Part shown: positions 25,027 through 33,700 of the stretch, piece by piece
How the letters are laid out: the number at the start of each line of letters is the position of its first letter
Numbering within the stretch: position 1 is the first letter of the stretch
Notes under the pieces: generated by a model
Databases searched by the model: none
What the model was told of the DNA's origin: nothing
What the model saw: only the letters and a program-made list of their open reading frames with translations
Position numbers and translations under genes: made by a program
Assembly (NCBI GenBank): GCA_002396485.1
Contig: DGXZ01000046.1
Coordinates: forward strand, 72,172-136,171
DNA from: Spartobacteria bacterium UBA5019
Lineage (GTDB): Bacteria; Verrucomicrobiota; Verrucomicrobiia; Chthoniobacterales; Terrimicrobiaceae
DNA: 64,000 nucleotides
Direction: 5' to 3'

Positions 25027-25521
25027 TTAATTTTCCAATGAGGCAAAGACCAGAACACGCAGCGAATCGGATGATCCCTCGATGGCGTAGTGGTTAGCGA
25101 CGCAGATGGTGGCATTCTTGGCGGAAACCGTGATTTCGTCGCCCCTCATCACGCTCGGAATGCTGAGGGCGCAGTTGTAACCCATGTCGCAGAGGGTCGA
25201 TTTGAGGTTGCCTGCGATCATATTTGTCAATTCCGCAACGACATCCGAGATGTCTTGATCGCCTGCGCTTCCACCGAGAATTTTCTCCGCAACATGTTTG
25301 CTCAGTGATTCGGAATAGGCGGTGTAAACAATGCCATTGGCTCTGCCGCTCAGGCTGATAGACCCTGTGACGCCTTGTAGTATTGATGGTTGGGGATAGT
25401 TTTCGATCCCCTGAGCCGGCGTGGCAGTGAGTCCGACCATCGTCTGGATGACTTCTGGCACGTATCTATTGATCGTTTCTATGATGAGGGAATCGCCGAG
25501 TTTTTCAGGTCTTGGCATCAT
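25027..25521 (-). CDS. CheX-like chemotaxis phosphatase
   Basis: 164 residues. The region DVVAELTNMIAGNLKSTLCD contains the E-x2-N catalytic pair of CheC/CheX-type CheY-P phosphatases, and GVTGSISLSGRANGIVYTAY is the paired beta-strand segment of that fold. Directly upstream of the CheY-like gene. No kinase or receptor is nearby, so the pair probably serves a signalling pathway encoded elsewhere. The region upstream of the start is AT-rich (25522-25560) and likely holds the promoter. Confidence 0.8.
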   Translation of the reverse strand: MMPRPEKLGDSLIIETINRYVPEVIQTMVGLTATPAQGIENYPQPSILQGVTGSISLSGRANGIVYTAYSESLSKHVAEKILGGSAGDQDISDVVAELTNMIAGNLKSTLCDMGYNCALSIPSVMRGDEITVSAKNATICVANHYAIEGSSDSLRVLVFASLEN

Positions 25522-25602
25522 AGAATCTTTAACATTAAAAAATTAAAACAGAGATTCCGACAAGGGTCAAGTTGCGCGAGCCATACCTTTGTCATTGAGC
25601 AG

Positions 25603-27249
25603 CTATTTTGCGCTTTCGAGTTCCAGAGTGATGGTGGGGCGGTCGCAGACTTCGGTCGGGCCGAAATATTGAATTGGGCCGGGGAATGCGTATTGGGTTT
25701 CCTTTGCCCAGGAGGCGCGGTGTTTTTCGAATTCCTTGAAGGCTGGGCCGTCGAGTTCGACGAGGGCTTTTTTGATGACGGGTACCATTTTGCCGTGGCG
25801 GCGTTCCATGTTCATCATTTGGGCCATCGGAATGCCGCCGGCTTGCCAGTCGGCGGCGGGTTTTGTGAGGCCGCGAACGGAGCAGATGTAGCCTGTGAGT
25901 CCCTCGCGGAGGAGGAGTGCGGCGGTGAAGCCGAGCGTGTAGGTGTAGTCGGCATCGAAGTTCGATGGCACGGCGCAACGGCCCTCGTAGCCGAAATAGT
26001 GCGGCTGGGGCGAGAAGCTGGCTTTATAGGTGCCGGCGGCTTTCATTTCCTTCAGGCGTGCTTCGACGAGGTCGATGAGGAGGCGCTGGGTGTCGATGCG
26101 GGCGACTTGCACATTACCGTGGGGATCGCGGTCGAGGATGAGTTGGTTCGCGATATCATCGGGCAGGCTGCGATAGAGCGAGGCTGCGGCTGCAGTGAGC
26201 TTGGCGGCGACGAATTCGCGCTTTTGCGGGAGTGATTCCAGGGCGTTGAAGGCGTCGCCATGGTGGGCAAGGGCTTCGTTGAGTTCGCCAATGAGCGCGC
26301 CCATTTCGGGAACGAATTCGATGAGGCCCTCGGGAATGAGCACGGTGCCGAATTTTTCGCCGTTCGTCGCACGGTGGGCAACGGTATCGGCGATCTGGTT
26401 GACGATCTGCTTGAGCGTCAGCCCGCGCTCAGCGACTTCCTCGGAGATGAGTGTGATATTCGGATGCGTCTGCAGCGCGCACTCCAGCGCGATGTGCGAG
26501 GCCGAGCGCCCCATGAGCTTGATGAAGTGCCAGTATTTGCGGGCTGAGATGGCGTCGCGTTGGATGTTTCCGATGAGGTCGGAGTAAACCTTGCTGGCCG
26601 TGTCGAACCCGAAGCTTGTCTCGATGTGCTCGCCGCGCAGGTCGCCATCAATCGTCTTCGGAACGCCGACCACACAGAGCGGGGCATTGTTCGCCTTTGC
26701 AAATTCGGCGAGCTTCGAGGCATTCGAGTTCGAGTCGTCACCGCCGATGACCACCAGCGCGGTGAGATCGCGGGATTTTGCGGTTTCGAGGGCTTTGAGA
26801 AAATCCTCGTGCGACTCGAGTTTGGTGCGGCCCGAACCGATGATGTCGAACCCGCCGGTGTTGCGGTAGCTCCCGAGGAGTTGCGCGTCGATGACGATGC
26901 CTTTGTTCGTAAGAAGGCCGTCCGGGCCGTTCAGGAAGCCGATGAGCGAGCTTTCGGGATGGATGCTCTTGATGGCGTCGAAGAGTCCGGCGATGACATT
27001 GTGTCCACCAGGGGCTGGGCCGCCGGAAAGGATCACTCCAACGCGGATCGGCGAGGCTGTGGCTGGTGCGGAGCCTTTTTCAAAGGTCACTGCGGGAAGG
27101 TCGAAGGTGTTTGGAAAGAGGGCGCGGATTTCGCTGTCGCTGGATTTCGGCAACGGAGTCTGCTTCGCAGTGGATGCCGCGCTGAGCGAGGCTGGGAGCT
27201 TGGGACGATATGCCGAACGGGCTTGGGCGAGTGCTGTTTGCTGGATCAT
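25603..27249 (-). CDS. pfp: Diphosphate-dependent phosphofructokinase
   Basis: Uses pyrophosphate instead of ATP to phosphorylate fructose 6-phosphate, reversibly. 548 residues, the size of the long plant-like type. GVILSGGPAPGGHNVI, then VVIGGDDSNSNA with Asp at the position that blocks ATP, and PKTIDGDLRG with the PPi-enzyme Lys. KYWHFIKLMGRSASHIALEC and HYFGYEGRCAVPSNFD complete the long-form signature. The frame is open to 27300, but the ATG at 27249 is the better start. Together with the pfk at 16444 the cell appears to have both ATP and PPi versions. Confidence 0.93.
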   Translation of the reverse strand: MIQQTALAQARSAYRPKLPASLSAASTAKQTPLPKSSDSEIRALFPNTFDLPAVTFEKGSAPATASPIRVGVILSGGPAPGGHNVIAGLFDAIKSIHPESSLIGFLNGPDGLLTNKGIVIDAQLLGSYRNTGGFDIIGSGRTKLESHEDFLKALETAKSRDLTALVVIGGDDSNSNASKLAEFAKANNAPLCVVGVPKTIDGDLRGEHIETSFGFDTASKVYSDLIGNIQRDAISARKYWHFIKLMGRSASHIALECALQTHPNITLISEEVAERGLTLKQIVNQIADTVAHRATNGEKFGTVLIPEGLIEFVPEMGALIGELNEALAHHGDAFNALESLPQKREFVAAKLTAAAASLYRSLPDDIANQLILDRDPHGNVQVARIDTQRLLIDLVEARLKEMKAAGTYKASFSPQPHYFGYEGRCAVPSNFDADYTYTLGFTAALLLREGLTGYICSVRGLTKPAADWQAGGIPMAQMMNMERRHGKMVPVIKKALVELDGPAFKEFEKHRASWAKETQYAFPGPIQYFGPTEVCDRPTITLELESAK

Positions 27250-27309
27250 GGAATGCGATAAAGGAAGGCGCTTTTTTAGCCTTCCCGAAAACGAACGCAA
27301 GCGCGGCCT

Positions 27310-28650
27310 TTACTCGGAAGCAGGCGGAGTATCCTGCGGTGGCGGAGTGCTGGCTGGATCGGGTGGTGGGGCTGCACTGGGAGCCGGGCTGGGGGAAGGT
27401 GTTGGAGTCGGCCACGGAGGCACAAGATTTGGCCACTCGTGCAGTGGCACGGTGAGGCCGCCGAGTTCCTCAGCGAGTTGGGTGCATTTTTCCCGCCATT
27501 TTGCGAGATCAGGCGGGCCGGGGGAGGCATGGGCCGAACCAGGGAAGACGAGGTAGGTCACATTCAGGTCGCTGGCGGCCCGAATGATTTGGGAGGAGCG
27601 CTGGCTGAGTTCGCGGCAGAGCAGCAGCGAGGCCTCGCCGACTTTGTGTGAGGGGCCGGAATCGCCCAGAATGGCGGGATACGCGCGCCCCTCGTGGATC
27701 ACGATGGCGTAGTCCCCGATTTTCGGCACGAAGGGGCCGGTATGGTCGCGCATGATGAATCCCGGCAGGACGATGAAGGGGTCCACCGAGGAGACCAGAA
27801 AGCTCCATTTCTTGAGGTCATGGATGCGGCGGGTGGCGAGGTCGATGCCTTCGTTGATCTGGGTCACTCGCGCCGTCTTGAGGTCGGGCTTGAGTTTTTC
27901 GGCTTTGAAATCGGCGAGTCGCTTTTCCTCGATCGCCAGAGTGGGATTTGCGCGCTCGGTCTGTTTTGGCCAGCGGTAACTCGTCTGGGGTAGAAAGAAA
28001 ACAGAAGACGAATCGACCTGGACATTGCGGTCTCCATCCGAGCCGTCGGTGTTCACATCCATGTCCGCGATGACGAGCAGAGCGCGGCGCGATGTGGCGG
28101 GGTTCTCGAGTTCGAGCATCGTCTCGCAGTCGTAGAAATTGTGCCGAGTCAGCACGGCGTCGAGATTGGCGAGTTTGCGGCTCAGGTCGTTTGTTTTGAG
28201 TTCGTAGATTTTTTCGAAAAACGGAGACACCGAAGCGCTGGTCAGCAGGACGGGAAGGTCTTTGAAAACGCCGGGCAGCGAGGGATCGCTCGATGAGATA
28301 TCCTCCAGCGTCATGGCGGGGCGAGGCAGGCGGGCGCGGAGGGTCAGCTCGATTGTATAAGCGTCCGGGTCAACGCGGTCTTGGGATGCCAACTCCAGCG
28401 AGGGGGCTGCCACGGCGGCGGACTCCAGTGATATGCCGCTGAAAAGAGTGGCAGTCGGAAGTGGCTTGCGAACCAGCGCTGGAATTGGCTTGGGCGTCGG
28501 AACCGGTGTGGGCGTGGGGGAAGGCGTCGGTGGCGGGGGAGGAGGTGGCGGCGGAGGTTTCGGGCAGGCGGTGAGGCTGAACGCGGCGAAGCACACCCCG
28601 AGAGCTGCAAATGCCGTGCGCCATCTGCCTGCTGTCGCACCCGTTTTCAT
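27310..28650 (-). CDS. Lipoprotein with GH75 chitosanase-like domain
   Basis: 446 residues. A lipoprotein signal (AFSLTAC) is followed by a Pro/Thr-rich linker (residues about 30-60) with a run of ten prolines, and another Pro-rich tail ends the protein. In between, VIADMDVNTDGSDGDRN and the later YAVIHEGRAYPAIL-like stretch (DYAIVIHEGRAYPAILGDSG), then PSHKVGEAS, follow the pattern of glycoside hydrolase family 75, where an Asp and a Glu are catalytic. It probably acts on a glucosamine-type polymer at the outer membrane or cell surface. Assignment is from motifs only. Confidence 0.6.
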   Translation of the reverse strand: MKTGATAGRWRTAFAALGVCFAAFSLTACPKPPPPPPPPPPTPSPTPTPVPTPKPIPALVRKPLPTATLFSGISLESAAVAAPSLELASQDRVDPDAYTIELTLRARLPRPAMTLEDISSSDPSLPGVFKDLPVLLTSASVSPFFEKIYELKTNDLSRKLANLDAVLTRHNFYDCETMLELENPATSRRALLVIADMDVNTDGSDGDRNVQVDSSSVFFLPQTSYRWPKQTERANPTLAIEEKRLADFKAEKLKPDLKTARVTQINEGIDLATRRIHDLKKWSFLVSSVDPFIVLPGFIMRDHTGPFVPKIGDYAIVIHEGRAYPAILGDSGPSHKVGEASLLLCRELSQRSSQIIRAASDLNVTYLVFPGSAHASPGPPDLAKWREKCTQLAEELGGLTVPLHEWPNLVPPWPTPTPSPSPAPSAAPPPDPASTPPPQDTPPASE

Positions 28651-28653
28651 TTG

Positions 28654-30507
28654 TCAGGTATGGGCGATGAAGGCCGAGTAAACATCTGGCGGGATGTCGA
28701 GCATCTTGTAGTCGCTGGATGAAACGAAGAGCAGGCTTTGTTTGCCCTTGCCGAGAAGCTGTCCGAGCGAGTCGTAGATTTCGTGCTCCAGCGTGGCGAA
28801 TTTCCGGTTGTAGCCGGCGACGCGGATTTTCACTTGCACGGTTTCAAACTCCCGGGTTTCGCGGACAAACTTGTGCTCGAACGAGCGGGTCAGGATGTAG
28901 AATGGCGTGTTCTTGAGATTGAACTTCGGCATGACGCGGTTGAAGAACAGCTCGCGCGCCTTGCCGACCCACATGGCATACATACCGAAATAGACATTCC
29001 CGACCGAGTTGGTGTCCGCATAGGTCGCGACGAGGGTGTAAACGAACCACTTGTCTTCAAAATGCCCTGCCAGGCTGTGCTGGGAGGCTCCCGGGTCGAG
29101 CACGGTAATCGGGCTCGCCACGCTCACAGCGCTCTCGGGGCGGGACGCAAGGGCGGAGGGTGCGGTGGTGTCCAATTCCGCTGCATCGCTCACGAATTCC
29201 TCCGAGGAAGTGGGCTTGAGCAGCAGCCAGATCACATAGCCCAGCGGCAGGAGCGAGCCGACGATCTGCAGGCTCGGTGAACGCAGGAAGTAGCCGAAGG
29301 AAAAAATGACGACCGCAATGCTGCCGATGCAGAACATTTTCACCTGCGGAATCGCATTTGCCGGACTGACAATGTAGCAGCGGGCGATCGCCAGGATCGA
29401 GTAGCCAACAAAGAATGTGGCGTAAAAGATCATGAAAAATTCCAGCTCAAACTTGAGCATGACTCCCGCCACAGCGACGATGCCGGCAAGCAGGTAGGCA
29501 GGGATCGGCGAGGTGAGGAGCTTGGGTGGAACGAGTGAAAAAATCGGGTGGTTGCTCGTGCTGGCGTTGGATTGGAGGAACCACTTCAAGGCAATGTAGC
29601 CGCTGTCGAGTGTCGTCAGCACACACACGCAGATGAACACCGCATAGGCAGAAAAAGTCCATGACGAGGCGTTTGAGAAGACCATGGTCAGCACCTCTTG
29701 GCCATAGTTGTGGCCTGTGATTCCCACGCGAATGAACTCTCCCGCGCCCCAATTGAGCGCCCAGAGCGCTGTGATGCCGTGCCAGAGGATGAGGCCGAAA
29801 AAGAGGAGCGAGCCGATGATATATCCGGCGGCAATGGAGACGCGCTCGCGGTGCATTTGAATCGCCCGCTGCCATTGCTGGAGGTCAAGCCACGGGCCGA
29901 CGAGAAAACCGATGATGATCGGTACGGCGTAGCCCCAGTAGTTCCAGTCGTTTGTTGGCAGCTTGGGAATAGTCAGCGGACCAGTGCCCTTGCCAAGGGT
30001 ATGCACAGTAAGAATCACCAAGGCGGGTACGAGAAGCAGGAAAAGTGCGCCATGGCTGAACTTGATGCGTTTGATGTCAAATTCCTCGCCAAATAAAATT
30101 GCGGCCGCCAGCACCACAAGCATCGTGAGGGGCAGGTAGAGAAGTTCCGGACGGAATCCAAGCGGCGCCCAAGCGTAGCGGATGAATGCAAAGATCGTCA
30201 GCGTGATGGCGAGCAGTTGATAGAGGAAAAAAACCAGCCGGAATGGCCTCGACCATGAAGCAAAAAACTTCGCCAACGACTCGGATCCCGACTCCCTCCG
30301 GGCCAGGTGGTGCGTGACCAAACCGAAGATCAGAAGCCCCAGAAAATTCGGGATTGCAAAGGTCAGCAGGCCGAAGAGTCCGAATTGCGTGGTGAACTGA
30401 ACCGAGAAGAACAGGCCGAGCCCCCACATCCAAGAAAGCGCGATCGATATTCCCCACAGCACGGCACCAAGAGAGCGTGGGATTTGAAGAGGCGAAGATT
30501 TAGCCAT
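28654..30507 (-). CDS. Multi-pass permease fused to a C-terminal hotdog domain
   Basis: 617 residues. Residues 1-430 hold about 12 hydrophobic helices resembling the sodium:solute symporter/APC-type fold (for example LGAVLWGISIALSWMWGLGL, VPIIIGFLVGPWLDLQQWQR). After a variable Ser/Ala-rich linker, residues about 475-617 look like a 4HBT thioesterase: YADTNSVGNVYFGMYAMWVG, FNRVMPKF, FETVQVKIRVAGY, LEHEIYDSLGQLLGKGKQ. The residue where 4HBT enzymes have their catalytic Asp is Asn. A transporter joined to an acyl-thioester-type domain suggests uptake coupled to acyl-CoA chemistry or binding. Alternative ATG at 30522. Two bases separate it from the GH75-like gene downstream. Confidence 0.7.
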   Translation of the reverse strand: MAKSSPLQIPRSLGAVLWGISIALSWMWGLGLFFSVQFTTQFGLFGLLTFAIPNFLGLLIFGLVTHHLARRESGSESLAKFFASWSRPFRLVFFLYQLLAITLTIFAFIRYAWAPLGFRPELLYLPLTMLVVLAAAILFGEEFDIKRIKFSHGALFLLLVPALVILTVHTLGKGTGPLTIPKLPTNDWNYWGYAVPIIIGFLVGPWLDLQQWQRAIQMHRERVSIAAGYIIGSLLFFGLILWHGITALWALNWGAGEFIRVGITGHNYGQEVLTMVFSNASSWTFSAYAVFICVCVLTTLDSGYIALKWFLQSNASTSNHPIFSLVPPKLLTSPIPAYLLAGIVAVAGVMLKFELEFFMIFYATFFVGYSILAIARCYIVSPANAIPQVKMFCIGSIAVVIFSFGYFLRSPSLQIVGSLLPLGYVIWLLLKPTSSEEFVSDAAELDTTAPSALASRPESAVSVASPITVLDPGASQHSLAGHFEDKWFVYTLVATYADTNSVGNVYFGMYAMWVGKARELFFNRVMPKFNLKNTPFYILTRSFEHKFVRETREFETVQVKIRVAGYNRKFATLEHEIYDSLGQLLGKGKQSLLFVSSSDYKMLDIPPDVYSAFIAHT

Positions 30508-30663
30508 TGATGCCACTTTCATACAATGACAACGCGGAACTCGCAACTTCTTCCAAAATTTTTAGGATCGTCCTTTTTGGAAAAAAGGGACGCCTCTGCG
30601 CTAGCTTCCATCATTTCGACGGGCTAGCCATCGGCGTTCTTGCCTTGGCCTGCCATTTGAATT

Positions 30664-30690
30664 CTGCGGGGCTCTCTGCGAGCCCCGCAG
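30664..30690 (-). terminator. Strong hairpin after gltB
   Basis: Perfect 11-bp stem CTGCGGGGCTC / GAGCCCCGCAG with a 5-base loop, starting 11 bases past the gltB stop. The U-run is weak, so it may act as an RNA-stabilising 3' end as well as a terminator. The rest of 30508-30663 shows no gene. Confidence 0.7.
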
Positions 30691-30701
30691 CAGATTTTCT
30701 G

Positions 30702-33700
30702 TTAGCGGGAGGCGATGACTTCTTCGCTGATGACCTTGCCTGTGGCCTCGGGCTCTTTGGAGGGCTCGGGGACGGGTTTTGCAGTGGGGACATTCGGGCT
30801 GACCTTCCAGAAGAGGGGCTGGAATTTATCCCAGGCTTCGAGGATTTCGGCGGCGCGGGGGCTGCCCGTGAGGTCGTGGTGCTCTTGGATGAGGGCCTTG
30901 AGTGTTGCGATGTCCGATTCGGCGGCCAGACGCGAGATCGAGATGAGCTGGTTATTGTAGAGGCGCTCGAAACGGTTCTCGAGGTCGAGGATGAAGGCCG
31001 CGCCGCCGGTCATGCCTGCGCCGAAGTTTTTGCCGGTGCGGCCCAGGACGACGACAGTTCCATTGGTCATGTATTCGCAGCCGTGGTCGCCGATGCCTTC
31101 GACAACTGCGGTGCCGCCGGAATTGCGGACACAGAAGCGCTCGCCGGCGCGGCCGTTTGCGAAGAGCCGTCCACCGCTGGCACCATACATCACGGTATTG
31201 CCGATGATCATGGCCTCGTGCGGGATGAAGAGCGAGCCGGGCTCGGGTTTGATGACGATTTCGCCACCGCTCATGGTTTTGCCGACATAGTCGTTGGCTT
31301 CGCCGGTGAGGAGGAGCCGCACGCCGGGCGAGAGGAACGCGCCGAAGCTTTGTCCCGCGCTGCCATTAAGCTTGAGTTCGACGGTGCCATTGGCAATGCC
31401 TTCCTCGCCCCACTGGTAGCCGATCTCGCCGGAGACTTGGGTTCCCACCGAGCGGCTGGTGTTTTCGACCTCGTAGGAGAGGGAAATGGGACGGCCATCG
31501 GTGATGGCATCCTTCGCGTCCTGGAGAACGGTCTCGTCGAGCGTCGAGTCCTCGGGGCCATCGTTGCGCGAGCGGGTGGCGTGGCGCACGGCGGAAGGGT
31601 CATCGGCGGCGACATTCACGAGCAGGCGTGAGAGGTCGAGGGTGTTGGCTTTCGGGTGGTTGGGAATTTCCTTTTGGCGGAGGCATTCCACGCGGCCGAC
31701 CATTTCATCAATGGTGCGGAAGCCGAGACGTGCCATCATTTCGCGGACCTCGGTGGCGACGCCGTTGAAGAAGGCGACAACATTTTCCGGGCGGCCTTTG
31801 AATTTGGCGCGGAGCCGGTCGTCGATCGTTGCCACGCCGACTGGGCAGGTGTTGAGATGGCACTGGCGGACATACACGCAGCCCATCGCGATGAGAGCGG
31901 CGGTGCCGAAGTTGAATTCCTCGGCCCCGAGCAGCGCGGCGTAAACAATGTCCTCGCCGCTCCGCATGCCGCCGTCGGTGCGGAGGGTGACACGGTTGCG
32001 GAGTCCGTTGAGCATGAGGACCTGGTGGGCTTCGGCGACGCCGAGTTCCCAAGGTCCACCGGCATGCTTGATCGAGCTGAGCGGGGAGGCTCCTGTGCCG
32101 CCTTCATGTCCGCTAACAAGAATGATGTCCGCATGGGCCTTGGCCACGCCTGCGGCGATGGTTCCGACGCCTGCGGTGGAGACGAGCTTCACGCAAATGC
32201 GGGCGCGGGGATTCACCTGCTTCAGATCGTAGATGAGCTGGGCCAGATCTTCGATCGAGTAGATATCATGGTGCGGCGGCGGCGAAATGAGGGTTACGCC
32301 TTCCACCGAGTGGCGCAGCTTGGCGATGTAGGCGCTGACTTTGTGACCGGGCAGCTGGCCGCCTTCGCCGGGTTTCGCGCCCTGGGCCATTTTGATTTCG
32401 ATTTCCTTGGCGCTGGCGAGGTAGGCTGCGGACACGCCGAAGCGGCCGGACGCGATCTGTTTGATGGCACTGTTCGCCCAGTCGCCATTGTCGCGTCGTT
32501 TGAAGCGGGCGGGGTCTTCGCCGCCTTCGCCGCTGTTCGACTTGCCGCCAATGCGGTTCATGGCGATGGCCAGGCACTCGTGGGCTTCAGGGCTCAGGGC
32601 TCCGAGCGACATGCCGGCTGTGGTGAATCGTTTGCGGATGTCTTCAATCGGCTCCACTTCGTCGATCGGAATCGGGCCTTCGCTCGTGGGCAGGATCTCG
32701 AGAAGATTGCGGAGTGCGACCGGCGTGTTGGCCAGCACCGAGTCGACATATTTTTTGTAATCCTCCGCCTTGCCGGCTTTGTCGGCTCCCTTGATGCCCA
32801 CATAGGCGTGGAAACTTTGGAGGACGGGTGGAGTCACGGCATGCATCTCGCCGCCGCGACGGAAGCGGTAGTAACCGGGGTCGCTGAGTTTTCCGGGCTC
32901 GATCGGTACGGCTTCCGAATAGGCCATGGCGTGACGGGTCAGGGACTCGATGGCAATTTCCTTGAAGCCGATGCCTTCAATCTGGGAGGGCGTTCCCTTG
33001 AAGCATTCCTCGATGAGTTTGGAGGAAATTCCGATGGCTTCGAAGATTTGCGCGCCGCGGTAGCTGTTGACCACCGAGATGCCCATTTTGGACATGATTT
33101 TGAGGATGCCGGCTTCGATGGCTTTGCGGTAGTTGATGAGTGACTTGGCGAAATCCCCGTTGGCGCCGTCGCGCTCGAGAAGTTCACGAATGGTCTCGAA
33201 GGCGAGGTAGGGATTGACTGCCGCCGCGCCGAAGCCGATGAGGCAGGCGATCTGGTGCACATCGCGGGCTTCGCCGGTTTGGCAAACCAAGCCGGCGCGC
33301 ATGCGTTTTCCAACGCGGATCAGGTGGTGGTGCACAGCTCCCACGGCGAGGAGCATCGGAACGGGGACTTTCCCGTGGTCAACTCCCGAGTCCGAGAGAA
33401 TGAGAATGCGTGTGCCGGCATCAATCGCCGCCTCGGCATCGGCGCAAATGCGCTTGATGGAAGGCTCGAGACCTTCTTCGCCCTCGGAGGCGTTCCACAG
33501 TGTCGAAACCGTGAAGGCCTTGTGTTCGCTGCCGACGGCCTGAATCGCCGCCAGTTCCTCGTTGAGAAGCACAGGCGATTCCAGACTTATGAGGCGGGCA
33601 TGCTCGGGCGTTTCGGCGAGCATGTTTTTGCGCCAGCCGAGCACGGTATTCAGGCTCATCACGAGCTTCTCGCGGATCGGATCGATCGGCGGGTTTGTGA

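Noticed and set aside
31656..33143. Long plus-strand open frame within gltB
   Set aside because: Antisense shadow of a high-GC coding gene; the minus strand encodes unmistakable glutamate synthase motifs.
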